Assembly (NCBI GenBank): GCA_022376925.1
Contig: JAIOJX010000002.1
Span: 42,741,501-42,805,500, forward strand
Source: Tragulus kanchil
Lineage: Eukaryota > Chordata > Mammalia > Artiodactyla > Tragulidae
Direction of reading: 5' to 3'
DNA: 64,000 bases
Both the position numbers and the translations under genes were made by a program. The notes beneath the pieces are model-generated. The model was not told the origin of the DNA. It did not search any database and saw nothing but the letters and a program-made list of their open reading frames with translations. Below, one piece after another: positions 29,161 through 42,632 of the stretch. Positions within the stretch are counted from its first letter, which is position 1, and each line of letters opens with the position of its first letter.

Positions 29161-29930
29161 TTTTTTCCCCATGGGATGGTGCTTATTAGCTGTGTTTCCA
29201 TTCCTCAGTTACAATGTGATGTACATTAACTAGAAAAAACCTAAAGTGAATAAGCAAAACATATGAGTACAAGACCAAAAAAAGTGTAGAAGTTGTACAA
29301 AAAGAAAATATATTCTCAATTGGGAAAAAGCTTATCTGTCCAATTTTATTTATCCAATACCAAGTGATTTCAAAATTAAATTCCACCAAAGAAAGATAAA
29401 AAGGTGGATTCCTCCCTGATTGCACTGTATAAAAGTAAACAGATTGATGAAATTAAAACGCCTATTAAAAATCTTAGGAAACTCCAAAATATAGTCTACC
29501 TTCTACTTTATTTACCTAAATTCTTCCTTTAGCCCCCATTGTTAAAAACTTCAGTCAAAATACTGGATGCATTTAGGCAAGTTAGAAAGAAAGCTCACCT
29601 TTACTTTCTCACTGTTGCCAAAGCTCCTACAGAATACAATGACAAATGTTTAAAATGGTATTTCTAATTCATCACTTCTCATAGTTAAAAGGGCTCTTCA
29701 TTTTTAACCAAAATCATGCCAAAAAAAGAGTAGTCCTTTCTCTACCAAATCTCTTACTGAGGGCCGACTTTGATTTGTTTTGACATTTCTCAGGATGCGA
29801 CAGAAAGTAGTTTTAACTCCTGCTGTTAATGTCACTTCTCTGCTGGCGTTTAGGTGATGGAGCGCCCTCCCGGGGCTGTCACAAGATCGCTCAAAAATAG
29901 GCTTTGAGAGAGATGGACAGGTGGCTCATC

Positions 29931-29956
29931 ACTTACCGAGAACACTGCATTTTGAA
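29931..29956 (-). pseudogene. Duplicated scrap of TMEM64 exon 1 end plus donor
   Basis: The left copy of the 28901-31000 duplication carries the reverse-strand GTAAGT donor (29931-29936) and about 14-20 bases of the exon 1 end. It then breaks at a shared tttgaa into intron sequence. It has no acceptor and no rest of the exon, so it is a by-product of the duplication rather than a second exon. Confidence 0.85.
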
Positions 29957-30902
29957 ACAAATTTGTCAGATTCACTAATACATATTGATTCCTGCGGATC
30001 TCAGGGCTAAATCTCTTTCTTCACACAGGTTTCTTTAAGTCCAAGGGCTGAGTTCCTGGGCATCTCTATACGAACTTTGAACTTTAGAATCACTGAATTT
30101 GAGGAACTCAAAAATTAGTTCAACCCCTTCATCTTAAAGAAGAGGAAAGCAAGGGCAGACAGTGTTAATGATTTGTTCTGAAGATACTAAGTTTGTAAAT
30201 ACTGGATTCCTTTTTTCCCCATGGGATGGTGCTTATTAGCTGTGTTTCCATTCCTCAGTTACAATGTGATGTACATTAACTAGAAAAAACCTAAAGTGAA
30301 TAAGCAAAACATATGAGTACAAGACCAAAAAAAGTGTAGAAGTTGTACAAAAAGAAAATATATTCTCAATTGGGAAAAAGCTTATCTGTCCAATTTTATT
30401 TATCCAATACCAAGTGATTTCAAAATTAAATTCCACCAAAGAAAGATAAAAAGGTGGATTCCTCCCTGATTGCACTGTATAAAAGTAAACAGATTGATGA
30501 AATTAAAACGCCTATTAAAAATCTTAGGAAACTCCAAAATATAGTCTACCTTCTACTTTATTTACCTAAATTCTTCCTTTAGCCCCCATTGTTAAAAACT
30601 TCAGTCAAAATACTGGATGCATTTAGGCAAGTTAGAAAGAAAGCTCACCTTTACTTTCTCACTGTTGCCAAAGCTCCTACAGAATACAATGACAAATGTT
30701 TAAAATGGTATTTCTAATTCATCACTTCTCATAGTTAAAAGGGCTCTTCATTTTTAACCAAAATCATGCCAAAAAAAGAGTAGTCCTTTCTCTACCAAAT
30801 CTCTTACTGAGGGCCGACTTTGATTTGTTTTGACATTTCTCAGGATGCGACAGAAAGTAGTTTTAACTCCTGCTGTTAATGTCACTTCTCTGCTGGCGTT
30901 TA

Positions 30903-32290
<1,388 letters not shown>

Positions 32291-32889
32291 TGCCAGTCTG
32301 GGCGCTCTCTCTTTCCCTTCGACCCAGTCCCAGTACGCCAGCCGCTAGGACTCTTGCCCAATATTTGTTGGTTGTTTCTGCAGGGATCTCTGATCCACAG
32401 CTCCTTTGCTGACATTAGAGGAAAAAGAGTCCCTCATCTGCTTTAAGGATTTGCTAATTTTTACCTTTCCAGGTCGTGAATCTCCGTGTAGGTTTTAGGT
32501 CCTTAAGGAACTGTAGCAATTAAGTATAAAGGTCCAACCTTGACAGAATGCCACTTCTGAACCTAGAAGTCTTTTCCTGAGTGCCAGACAACTGAGCTAG
32601 GGACTTCTCAAAAAGATGCAGAGAACATTCTTAAGGATTCGCAGTATCAGATGAGTCTTCAGGCTTGTTTTCCCCTTTCTTCTTTTTGCCTTCTGTTAGT
32701 GTCCTCCGGGTGCTCTTTCCTTCTCCCTGTGTAAAGCCCTCTCATTTGAGCCTATAGATTTGATCCCACTTGGAAGTTATACATTGATAACCCCCAAGTC
32801 TGTCTCTTTTCTTGCCTCTCCCTTGTCCTCCATCCTGTAGACACATCCAGGTGGAATTTCTGTAGGCATCTCAAAGTCAGCATAGCATG
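32291..32889. other. Upstream flank of the CpG island, nothing certain
   Basis: A possible acceptor (tgtttctgcag) ends at 32384 and the next 20 codons are open. Otherwise I see no gene or repeat family. Confidence 0.4.
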
Positions 32890-33075
32890 GGCTCTGGTGC
32901 AGAAAACACTTAGTAACTGGTCAAGTCATTAACCCCTGAATCTCAGCGTTTTGTTTTTAAATTGCAAAATGAAGATAATACTACGATTATACCTCATCAA
33001 ACTGTTGTGAGGATTAAATAAAATAATAAAGATGCTTGCCACTATGCCTGGAATCAGCATTCAGCTATGAGAAGT
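32890..33075 (+). repeat. MIR SINE
   Basis: The order gtcattaacccctgaatctc, aaaatgaagataatactacg, tgttgtgaggattaaataaa, then tgcctggaatcagcattcag matches MIR in sense orientation. Confidence 0.8.
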
Positions 33076-33967
33076 AATTTAGTAGTATGTTCCCCATAGA
33101 CTTGCTCTTTCTTTTGAGTTTCTTCTCTCGTGGATGATCTTCCTCCCATTTACCAGCCATATGGCCACCAGGACACTTTGAGTTCTACTGATTAGGTACT
33201 TGCTTTCTCTTTCACGCCATTCCTGTCAATCCATGTAGGTTTGGCTGAGTCAGTTAAAGTTTTTCAAAGATATCAGGGCACAAGCTTCTTCCTTCACCTT
33301 TTTAAACTGCTATCGTTCACATGAAGGAGCAGTTCCCTTGTTTAAAGAAAGTTTTCCTTCCTCTCTAGAAACTTCCAACGCTTCCTTCCCATCACCATCA
33401 CACCCAGTTTGGTGTTTTATTTCCATTCCCACTCTTCTTTCTACTTAGTTATTATTATATTTGTGTTGAAATTTTTTGTTTACATCACTTTTTCCCTCTT
33501 TAAACTGAATTTGTTTAATTTGGGCCCATTGCATATTTAATCTAAATAAGTGAAGAAGCAATAAACACTGTTTATATGGGTTTTTTTTTTTTTCTTTTTT
33601 GCATGATTAAGTTAGTTTACAGGGGAAGATATGAAAGCAGGACAGCCAGACAGAGGAGTCTAACAGAAATGTTTGGGCAAGAATCTATAAGGGATTAAAG
33701 TAAGGTAATAGTTATGGAGTTAGTAGGAGGGGGGTAAATTAGAAGCTATAGGCTTGGCAATTGATTGGGTCTTAGGAGAGAGAAAGAGGCAAAGATAATA
33801 CCTGGGTTTTTTATTTGAGGTAATGGGTAGATAATGGAGCCAATGAACAAGAGAAAAAAAATAACAGGAAGTTTGTGAGAAAAGTGGGACTGGAAATGTC
33901 CATGATACAGTTCAGTTGTGGCATGTTGGTAGTTGGTTGAAAGTGTGGATAAAGAAGGAAAGTAGGG
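33076..33967. other. Upstream non-coding sequence, nothing recognised
   Basis: This is T-rich to 33600 with a T-run at about 33581-33599, then mixed sequence. No coding signal or clear repeat family. Confidence 0.4.
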
Positions 33968-34308
33968 GGCTTCCCCTGGTGGTCCAGTGAGTAAGGACAC
34001 TGCCTTGCAGTGCAAGGGGCGCCGGTTTGATCCCTGGCCTGGGAAGATCCCACGTGCCGCGGAGCGGCTGGACCCATGTGTCCAATTACTGAGCCGGAGC
34101 TCTGGAGCGCATGTGCCCAGAACCGGCGCTCTGCAACAACAGAGGCCACCACGATGGGAGGCCCACAGGAACCAAAGAACAAAGACGGATGAAAATAGAG
34201 AAATGAAAGACCAATAGAAATGGCCCGCCCATCCCCCTCCCTCCCCAACCCGACCCCTGCCCAAAATAAATAAATAAATCTTTATAAATAAATAAATAAA
34301 TAAATAAA
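33968..34308 (+). mobile_element. Young CHR-headed SINE, reference copy
   Basis: This is the only sense copy and the clearest. It is flanked by a perfect 17-bp duplication, aaagaaggaaagtaggg, at 33951-33967 and 34309-34325. It starts ggcttcccctggtggtccag (A box within), followed by a B box ggtttgatccc at 34024-34034. A body of about 200 bp unrelated to tRNA follows, then a C-rich block near 34230-34262 and an (AATA)n tail with aaatcttt. The length of about 340 bp is shared by the other full copies. Confidence 0.95.
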
Positions 34309-35344
34309 AAAGAAGGAAAGTAGGGGATCTCTCCTAGAAGTTTTGATATTGATATATAGACACCTGTTAAAGCCATGGTGTGGATGGGTGAATGGTGGTG
34401 GATGTGCCACGTATCTTTTGTTGTCTTTCAGGTACATGGTAAGATTGCATTTCCCAGCCTCCTTGTGGTTGGGATGAACTACATGACTCATGCTGCCCAT
34501 GAATTATGCACACCACATTTAATCGTTGATGTAAGACCTTCCAGAACTCTATTCCTCTTTGCTGTTGCAATCAACAATGTTCCAAAGTATATGCTCTATT
34601 AGTCTTGGTCTTGGAAGGATAATGCAGAATAGCGTTGCAGTCACTTTGTAATAGGATATTTAAAGTAAGTGAGAAGTCACCTTTGGTTTTTTTAAACAAC
34701 TGAAATTTGAGGGGTTTTGGTTTTTTTGGTTTTTTTTTTCAGAGCAAAGCTTTGTCACTTCTTACTTCATAAATGAGAAGAGTAAAACCTTCAGGACAGT
34801 AGTGAGCTCATTAGATTATTTTGCATGAAAGAAACAGAGACTGAAAAGCCACTTTAATTAAAAGGGTTGGAGGTAGGAGTATTTATATGGATATATATGA
34901 GCAGTTATTAGGAACACATGCACCTCTAAAGAAAAGCTGTTTTTTTCTTTCCTGTTGTATCTCTGTTTTTCTCTGCCTCTGATCAATTCTCACACTACCG
35001 ACTGCAAATTAACCCTCTTCTTATCCTATAATCCACATTCAGAGGGGTACAATTCAGATGTAAGAACCCATATCTCTAAGCCATGTCGTGGGCTGCCAAC
35101 AAGCCTGTGGTTGAGCCACTCCTGTATCAGGTGCCCATCCTGATCCAAATAGTGCCACCACTTTGCAAAATACCACTTTTGAACATGAGAGCTCTGGTCA
35201 GGGTAATGCAAACTATAGTGAGACATTTTCATTATTGTCCCACTACAATTTATTTTTCAATAAATTGTGAAAATTGTTAAATCATGAAAGTTATATTTTA
35301 CAAGTGTACATTAGATATGTCTTAACCTACACACACATTAACCT
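34309..35344. other. Upstream non-coding sequence with an old repeat-like part
   Basis: 34435-34610 (gattgcatttcccagcctcc and following) resembles an old mammalian repeat that I cannot name. 34955-35280 shows only short open frames. No gene is supported. Confidence 0.4.
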
Positions 35345-35450
35345 CCTACCCTCTGCCTAAAACCTTTCTGTTGCTTTAGCAGATATGCCCAACTCCTTGC
35401 CTGGCCTACAAAGACCATTATGACCTAGCCTTGGCCTACATTCCTAGCTA
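35345..35450 (+). repeat. L2 LINE fragment
   Basis: The order aaaacctttctgttgcttta, caactccttgcctggcctac, aaagaccattatgacctagc matches the L2 3' region at low identity. Confidence 0.55.
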
Positions 35451-35466
35451 TTCTTCAGTAGGGTCT

Positions 35467-35630
35467 CTAACTAGAAAGGCAGATACTTGAACACCATTTG
35501 GGAGCAGTTTATGAAAGACAAATTCTTTTTTCGGATCTGCTTAGGGTCTTTAGCTACAAAGGCAATACTTGAACACCCTTTGGGAGCAATTTATGAAAGG
35601 CAAAAATACTTTCTTTTTTTCAGATCTGCC
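35467..35630 (+). repeat. Diverged 80-bp tandem repeat, two units
   Basis: Unit 1 (about 35467-35546) and unit 2 (about 35547-35630) share the order: caaaggcaatacttgaacac-like, tttgggagca.tttatgaaa, cagatctgc. They differ at roughly one base in seven, so this is an old, real duplication unlike the near-identical 1-kb ones. Confidence 0.75.
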
Positions 35631-36179
35631 TAAAATATATCATTTAAATGAATATACCTGGGCCTTGTATGAAGTTGCTGTTTCAGTGTTAGCAACTAGG
35701 TCTTTCTGATCAACAAGAGCATATTGAAGATATATAACTTGATAGACTTACTGAGAATAAAAAGATGAATTAAACACATTCCCTATCTTTGGGGAGTAGA
35801 TTCTAATTGTGAAGAAGAGAAAAACCACTCCATTACAAATCTTGTGTGTTGGGTGCATCAGAGTGATGCCAAGAGGTTCAGGATGGCAGAGACAAGAGAA
35901 TTCTTAACGGGGTAGTCATTGCCAAAGAGTGCTTTTAGTTCTGTACCTGGTTGTATTTAACTAGACACTTCCAATTAAAGTCTTCTTTAATTTCCTGAGC
36001 TGTACTGTGGGTATAATAAATCTACAGTGCTCTCTGTTCAGCATTGCAGTTATGGTCGGAAATGGAACAATCTCATTCAGTCTTAACCTGCATCTGTTAG
36101 GCCTGTCCATCTTTTTACCAAGTATACATCCTCCTAAGGAGTATCTCCAACTCCCCTCTCTTCTTTCATTACTCTTCAG

Positions 36180-36223
36180 TATATATTTGACCCAGACGAA
36201 GTGGATATTGACAGAGATGGCAG
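36180..36223 (+). CDS. Exon-like 44-bp segment, unrecognised gene
   Basis: A long pyrimidine tract ending tactcttcag (to 36179) is followed by 44 open bases and a strong CAG|GTAAGG donor at 36223/36224. From the first base it reads YIFDPDEVDIDRDG plus two bases of a split codon. The acidic, protein-like sequence between two strong splice sites is unusual in this AT-rich region. Completed by the first base at 43866, the split codon becomes Ser. I do not recognise the protein. A second copy at 37251-37294 comes from the false duplication and lacks the acceptor tract. Confidence 0.35.
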
Positions 36224-36872
36224 GTAAGGGTTAGTGGAAAAAGGAAAGTACGCACTCATATCAGCTAAGTAATTGTTTAATTGCTATTCACAGGAAGAAA
36301 ATGAAAAGCTATAAACTGACTCTACAGATAAAACTTCTAGTTCAGAATAGTCCAAAAGATTTATATTTCTAATTTCAAGTAATTTCAAGTATGTGGAAAT
36401 AATAACTCAGGGTTCAACTAGAAAACTGTTGTTTAAATCATGGCAGTTAATGAAAATGCCAAACCTTGTAGTAGTTTTAATTCTGTTACTATATGAGTTG
36501 ATGTACACACAAGTGCTACTTAGTCTAGCCTGTACACTAATTAATACCATACAGTATATTAAAGAGAAAAATGAATATAAGATAGCCCTTTAAATCTTTG
36601 TTAGAAAGTAAGAAAAATGAAAATTTAGAATATCCTACTGCCAACAACCCTTATTTCTCAGTGTAGAAAATATGATTAGATACTGATATTGAGACTAAGA
36701 TTGATTAATTCTAGAAGACTAATCATTTATTTTTTAGCCAGACATGCACAAAAGTGTATCTTCTCTAATATATATTAAGTACTAATGGCTTTCAAATCTT
36801 CTCATTAATCAAAATTGAAAGGTAATACATGGTTAGAGAGGACTAAAAATTGGATCTAGATTTTATATTCAT

Positions 36873-37187
36873 TTATTTATTTTTGTCTGCACTGGGTCTT
36901 TGTTGTGTTTTCTCTAGTTGCAGTGAGTGTGGGCCATTCTTCCTTACAGTGCACGGGCTTCTCCTGGGCTTCTCACGGTAGTGACCTCCCTTGTGGTAGA
37001 GCACAGGCTCCAGGGCATGTAGGCTTCAGTAGTTGTGGTCCCCAGTCTCTAGAGCACAGGCTCAGAAGTTGTGGTGCACGGGCCTAGCTGCTTCATGGCA
37101 TGTGGAATCCTCCCAGACCAGGGATGCAACCCATGTCTCCTGCATTGGCAGGCAGATTCTTTACCACTAAGTCACCAGAGAAGCCCT
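36873..37187 (-). mobile_element. CHR-type SINE, older copy
   Basis: Antisense to the CHR consensus order: gagcacaggctccagggcat, then gcatgtggaatcctcccaga, ending with the head complement ccagagaagccctg. It differs from the young family in its 3' half. The artefactual copy is about 37944-38258. Confidence 0.8.
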
Positions 37188-38324
37188 GAATTTGTATTTT
37201 TCAAACATTTTAATAATCTATTGTCATTTATTATTTTTATTTATCAAGAGTATATATTTGACCCAGACGAAGTGGATATTGACAGAGATGGCAGGTAAGG
37301 GTTAGTGGAAAAAGGAAAGTACGCACTCATATCAGCTAAGTAATTGTTTAATTGCTATTCACAGGAAGAAAATGAAAAGCTATAAACTGACTCTACAGAT
37401 AAAACTTCTAGTTCAGAATAGTCCAAAAGATTTATATTTCTAATTTCAAGTAATTTCAAGTATGTGGAAATAATAACTCAGGGTTCAACTAGAAAACTGT
37501 TGTTTAAATCATGGCAGTTAATGAAAATGCCAAACCTTGTAGTAGTTTTAATTCTGTTACTATATGAGTTGATGTACACACAAGTGCTACTTAGTCTAGC
37601 CTGTACACTAATTAATACCATACAGTATATTAAAGAGAAAAATGAATATAAGATAGCCCTTTAAATCTTTGTTAGAAAGTAAGAAAAATGAAAATTTAGA
37701 ATATCCTACTGCCAACAACCCTTATTTCTCAGTGTAGAAAATATGATTAGATACTGATATTGAGACTAAGATTGATTAATTCTAGAAGACTAATCATTTA
37801 TTTTTTAGCCAGACATGCACAAAAGTGTATCTTCTCTAATATATATTAAGTACTAATGGCTTTCAAATCTTCTCATTAATCAAAATTGAAAGGTAATACA
37901 TGGTTAGAGAGGACTAAAAATTGGATCTAGATTTTATATTCATTTATTTATTTTTGTCTGCACTGGGTCTTTGTTGTGTTTTCTCTAGTTGCAGTGAGTG
38001 TGGGCCATTCTTCCTTACAGTGCACGGGCTTCTCCTGGGCTTCTCACGGTAGTGACCTCCCTTGTGGTAGAGCACAGGCTCCAGGGCATGTAGGCTTCAG
38101 TAGTTGTGGTCCCCAGTCTCTAGAGCACAGGCTCAGAAGTTGTGGTGCACGGGCCTAGCTGCTTCATGGCATGTGGAATCCTCCCAGACCAGGGATGCAA
38201 CCCATGTCTCCTGCATTGGCAGGCAGATTCTTTACCACTAAGTCACCAGAGAAGCCCTGAATTTGTATTTTTCAAACATTTTAATAATCTATTGTCATTT
38301 ATTATTTTTATTTATCAAGAGTAT

Positions 38325-38700
38325 TTATTTCAGTTAGTAGGTATGAGTTAAGGAGAAAAAGCACACTCTGGTGATCTCCAAACAGAAAGTAACTCATCTG
38401 ACTGATACTCTTTCACCTTATCTCTTCATGTCATTTCATCTCAAATCTGTCCTCGTGGTTGAAGAAGCTAAGGAAGGGAATCTCCCCCGGAAGAAAATTC
38501 AGCTTCAGTTAAAAGAAAGGATTTTTTAAAAAAGCACAGGAGATAATAGTCAGGTTTGCTTGTTAAAGCACTCAATATGATCTTATTCATTACTTTACTT
38601 TTTGGCAACATCTATAATCCCAGTATTTTGAAGGATACCTTAAGAGTGATGTTTGGCTTCAAAGATTCATCTTCCGGTACTGCAGCCATAAACAATTGTA
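38325..38700. other. Upstream non-coding sequence, nothing recognised
   Basis: No gene, splice-site pair or repeat family could be supported. Confidence 0.4.
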
Positions 38701-39533
38701 GCACAACATGTTATACACAGCCCCTGCAGGATCCCCTTTTCTCACAGTGCAGTGACAATAGCCATTTTTTTCACATATGATAGCATAGGTTTTCATGCTA
38801 CTTCCTTTATGCCTCCCCCCCACTGTTCATTCCCCACAATATCCATGTGTCTACTGTCCATGTCTGTTTTTCTATCACTTCACTGTTTGTGTTATCATTA
38901 CCATCCTACTAGATTCCATATATATGTGTTAGTATATTGTACTTGACCTTCTCTTTTTGACTTACTTCACTTTTTATGATAGGTTCTAGATCCAGCCACC
39001 TCATTAGGACTGATTCTTCTGCATTTCTTTTTACAGCTGTGTAATATTCCATTGTATATATGTACCAGAACTTTTTTTTTTTTTTTAATTTTATTTTTTT
39101 TTTTTTTTGGGGGGTGGGGTGGGGGGAGGGGGATGGGCGGGCCATTTCTATTGGTCTTTCATTTCTCTATTTTCATCTGTCTTTGTTCTTTGGCTCCTGT
39201 GGGCCTCCCATTGTGGTGGCCTCTGTTGTCGCAGAGCTCCGGCTCTGGGTGCACACGCGCCAGAGCTCCGGCTCGGTAATTGGACACTTCAGTCCAGCTA
39301 CTCCACAGCACGTGGGATCATCCCAGGCCAGGGATCGAACTGGCGCCCCTTGTACTGCAAGGCGGTGTCCTTGCCCACTGGACCACCAGGGGAAGCCCAG
39401 TACCAGAGCTTTTGTATCCATTCATTCATCGATGGACATCTGTCATTTTTTTTTGTTTGTTTTGCTTTTTTGCTTTTACAGAGTTTTGTTGTTTACAGAT
39501 ATGTATAAGCCCAAGATGTCCAGCTTTTAAATT
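38700..39533 (-). mobile_element. L1 3' end, antisense, split by a SINE
   Basis: This is the reverse complement of the L1 tail seen at about 1640-2110 (for example gattcttctgcatttctttt, then cagagttttgttgtttacag near 39479). A SINE at 39075-39398 interrupts it, with flanks gtaccagaactttt and gtaccagagctttt. Confidence 0.85.
39075..39398 (-). mobile_element. Young CHR-headed SINE nested in L1
   Basis: A complete antisense copy with the head at about 39398. The duplication repeats it at about 40233-40557, so the two copies count as one insertion. Confidence 0.92.
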
Positions 39534-39534
39534 C

Positions 39535-39800
39535 CATGGACAAGCCATGGAATTCTCCAGGCAAGAATACTGGAGTGGATAGCCTTTCCCTTCTCCAGGG
39601 GATCTTTCAAAGCCAGGGAACAAATCCAGGTCTCCTGCATTACAGGCAGATTTTTTACCATCTGAACCACCAGGTAAGCCCTAAAATACTGGAGTGGGTA
39701 GCCTGTCCCTTCTTCAGGGGATCTTCTTGACCCAGGAATCGAACTGGGTTCTTCTGCATTGCAGGCAGATTCTTTCCCAGCTGAGCTACAAGGGAAGAGC
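39535..39800 (-). mobile_element. Bov-tA2-type SINE (two heads)
   Basis: Antisense, with one Bov-A body (ctccaggcaagaatactgga) and two head complements, ending near 39680 (caccaggtaagccc) and 39800 (acaagggaagagc). The artefactual copy is about 40691-40956. Confidence 0.85.
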
Positions 39801-41116
39801 TTAAAAGATGAGATTTGGACAAATAAAGATGAAGAAGAAGGGTGCATGCTGGCTAATTCTCAAACTAAGGCTAGGTGAGGAGATGGGTGACATCAGTTGT
39901 GAATGCTTTCAAGCTGTCTGACTCTGAGTCTCAGCCTGAGCTTTGGTTATGCATTTACTCCTGTTTCTATTTTTGCCTCCCCATGTCATTCCCCACAATA
40001 TCCATGTGTCTACTGTCCATGTCTGTTTTTCTATCACTTCACTGTTTGTGTTATCATTACCATCCTACTAGATTCCATATATATGTGTTAGTATATTGTA
40101 CTTGACCTTCTCTTTTTGACTTACTTCACTTTTTATGATAGGTTCTAGATCCAGCCACCTCATTAGGACTGATTCTTCTGCATTTCTTTTTACAGCTGTG
40201 TAATATTCCATTGTATATATGTACCAGAACTTTTTTTTTTTTTTTAATTTTATTTATTTATCTTTTGGGGGGTGGGGTGGGGGGGGAGGGGGGTGGGCGG
40301 GCCATTTCTATTGGTCTTTCATTTCTCTATTTTCATCTGTCTTTGTTCTTTGGCTCCTGTGGGCCTCCCATTGTGGTGGCCTCTGTTGTCGCAGAGCTCC
40401 GGCTCTGGGTGCACACGCGCCAGAGCTCCGGCTCGGTAATTGGACACTTCAGTCCAGCTACTCCACAGCACGTGGGATCATCCCAGGCCAGGGATCGAAC
40501 TGGCGCCCCTTGTACTGCAAGGCGGTGTCCTTGCCCACTGGACCACCAGGGGAAGCCCAGTACCAGAGCTTTTGTATCCATTCATTCATCGATGGACATC
40601 TGTCATTTTTTTTTGTTTTGCTTTTTTGCTTTTACAGAGTTTTGTTGTTTACAGATATGTATAAGCCCAAGATGTCCAGCTTTTAAATTCCATGGACAAG
40701 CCATGGAATTCTCCAGGCAAGAATACTGGAGTGGATAGCCTTTCCCTTCTCCAGGGGATCTTTCAAAGCCAGGGAACAAATCCAGGTCTCCTGCATTACA
40801 GGCAGATTTTTTACCATCTGAACCACCAGGTAAGCCCTAAAATACTGGAGTGGGTAGCCTGTCCCTTCTTCAGGGGATCTTCTTGACCCAGGAATCGAAC
40901 TGGGTTCTTCTGCATTGCAGGCAGATTCTTTCCCAGCTGAGCTACAAGGGAAGAGCTTAAAAGATGAGATTTGGACAAATAAAGATGAAGAAGAAGGGTG
41001 CATGCTGGCTAATTCTCAAACTAAGGCTAGGTGAGGAGATGGGTGACATCAGTTGTGAATGCTTTCAAGCTGTCTGACTCTGAGTCTCAGCCTGAGCTTT
41101 GGTTATGCATTTACTC

Positions 41117-42324
41117 TAGATCTAAAGGGCAGGTTTACCTGGCCTAAAGATGGTAGACTTTTAGCGTCTCTCTGCTGTATCTCTCAGATTTATCCCTCAA
41201 ATAAGAAAGCCACAAATATGGTTGAAATTTCTCATGATTAACAATTTTGACCCATGAAGTCTAAATTAGGGTGCACTAAAACTTTTAAGTTTTCAGTTGG
41301 TAACAAAGGCTGTTAAGGAAGACTGTAGTGACTGCCTTAAACTTACCCCAAAAAGTTTTAGCTTAACATTATACCAGACTTGAACATTCTGTTATGAGAT
41401 GACGATAACTATTTCAAATAACTTCTGTAAATATGTCTGCTCCAGCTTTTTTGCATAGAAATGCAGGAAAACAAGAGCCACATCTTGTCTTCACATCCCC
41501 TACCCTAGTGCAGTATTAGTTTAGTGTGGGGCAAAAGGAAACAAATATTTTCTTAATGAAAGAATAAGGACTTTGATAGCAGTATAATAAACTATTATTC
41601 AGTTATACATTTTCCAGAAGTCCTGACACAATTTTTGTGTCTGACATTATGCATTTTAAACTTTCTCAATCTGAAACCATTGGTTTAACAATGTAGAAGG
41701 AAAGAAATAAGCTTGTTCTTATTGATGTCTAGAGTCTTTCCAGGACAGAAAACATCTGAACAAGAATATAGCAGAAAAAGAATACTGAGAGGGAATCTAA
41801 TGAATTAGCAAGGAACAAATATTATAAGAATAGTACATTTATAGCAACCTGATAGATTTTTATGGCCTAACTTTACTTCACAACCTTGCTATGCACTCTT
41901 AGTCTACTGATACATGTATTATATCACTCTCTCTCTCAAAGTGTTTATCCTAATTTAGAAAAACTGACTGCAAATAAAACTGAATCAATTCTTACATTCA
42001 GAGCTCAAATTCAACATAATTTATGCCTTTTAATTGCCACTCTATATTGCATTCATTTTCACATGATATTTAATTTCTACAATGATCATCAGAATTTGAC
42101 AGAAAAAAGTCTTAACTCTAAAACAGTTTTTAAAACCTATTTCCAACAATATTTCTAACATCTATTGGAGCTCCTACTCTATTATAAATTGAAAGTTTTA
42201 TCATTGTTAACAAGGGCCTAACATTTTTCCTCAGGGACAAACAGAAGACATCTCTCTGGACAAAAAGTTGAAATTAGCTTATAAATCCTATTTGTGGTTT
42301 TAATGTTCACATAACTTCTTAATT
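41117..42324. other. Upstream AT-rich sequence, nothing recognised
   Basis: About 1.2 kb of unique sequence without a repeat family or coding signal that I can name. The 90-codon open frame at 41886-42158 has no recognisable product and is judged to be chance. Confidence 0.45.
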
Positions 42325-42632
42325 TCTTTTTTTTTTTTAAAGATTTATTTATTTATTTATTTTGGGCGGGGGAGGGAGGGGAGGGCGGGGAGCGGGAGGG
42401 CCACTTCTATTGGTCTTTCATTTCTCTGTTTTCATCCGTCTTTGTTCTTTGGCTCCTGCGGGCCTCCCATTGCGGTGGCCTCTGTTGTCGCAGAGCGCCA
42501 GCTCTGGGCGCATGCGCTCCAGAGCTCCGGCTCGGTGAAGTGCACGTGGGATCTTCCCAGGCCAGGGCTCGAACCGGCGCCCCTTGCACTGCAAGGCGGT
42601 GTCCTTATCCACTGGACCACCAGGGAAGCCCG
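42325..42632 (-). mobile_element. Young CHR-headed SINE with an internal deletion
   Basis: An antisense copy with target duplication acttcttaattt at 42313-42324 and 42633-42644. It lacks about 35 bases that other copies have between the ctccggctcggt block and cacgtgggatc. Confidence 0.93.

Larger units (their letters stand above)
36178..38324 (+). repeat. Direct duplication 9, offset 1071 bp (likely artefact)
   Basis: Copy A starts at 36178 and copy B at 37249, sharing agtat. Copy A keeps the upstream acceptor tract of the exon-like segment; copy B does not. Each copy holds a CHR-type SINE. Confidence 0.94.
38828..41116 (+). repeat. Direct duplication 10, offset 1159 bp (likely artefact or two haplotypes)
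   Basis: Copy A starts at 38828 and copy B at 39987. The copies differ mainly in the SINE tail (a long T-run in A, an attta repeat in B) and in a nearby T/G run, as expected of sequencing slippage or two alleles. Copy A ends in a few odd bases before the join. Confidence 0.92.

Noticed and set aside
40233..40557. A ninth independent copy of the young SINE
   Set aside because: It lies in copy B of duplication 10 and shares its insertion site with 39075-39398.
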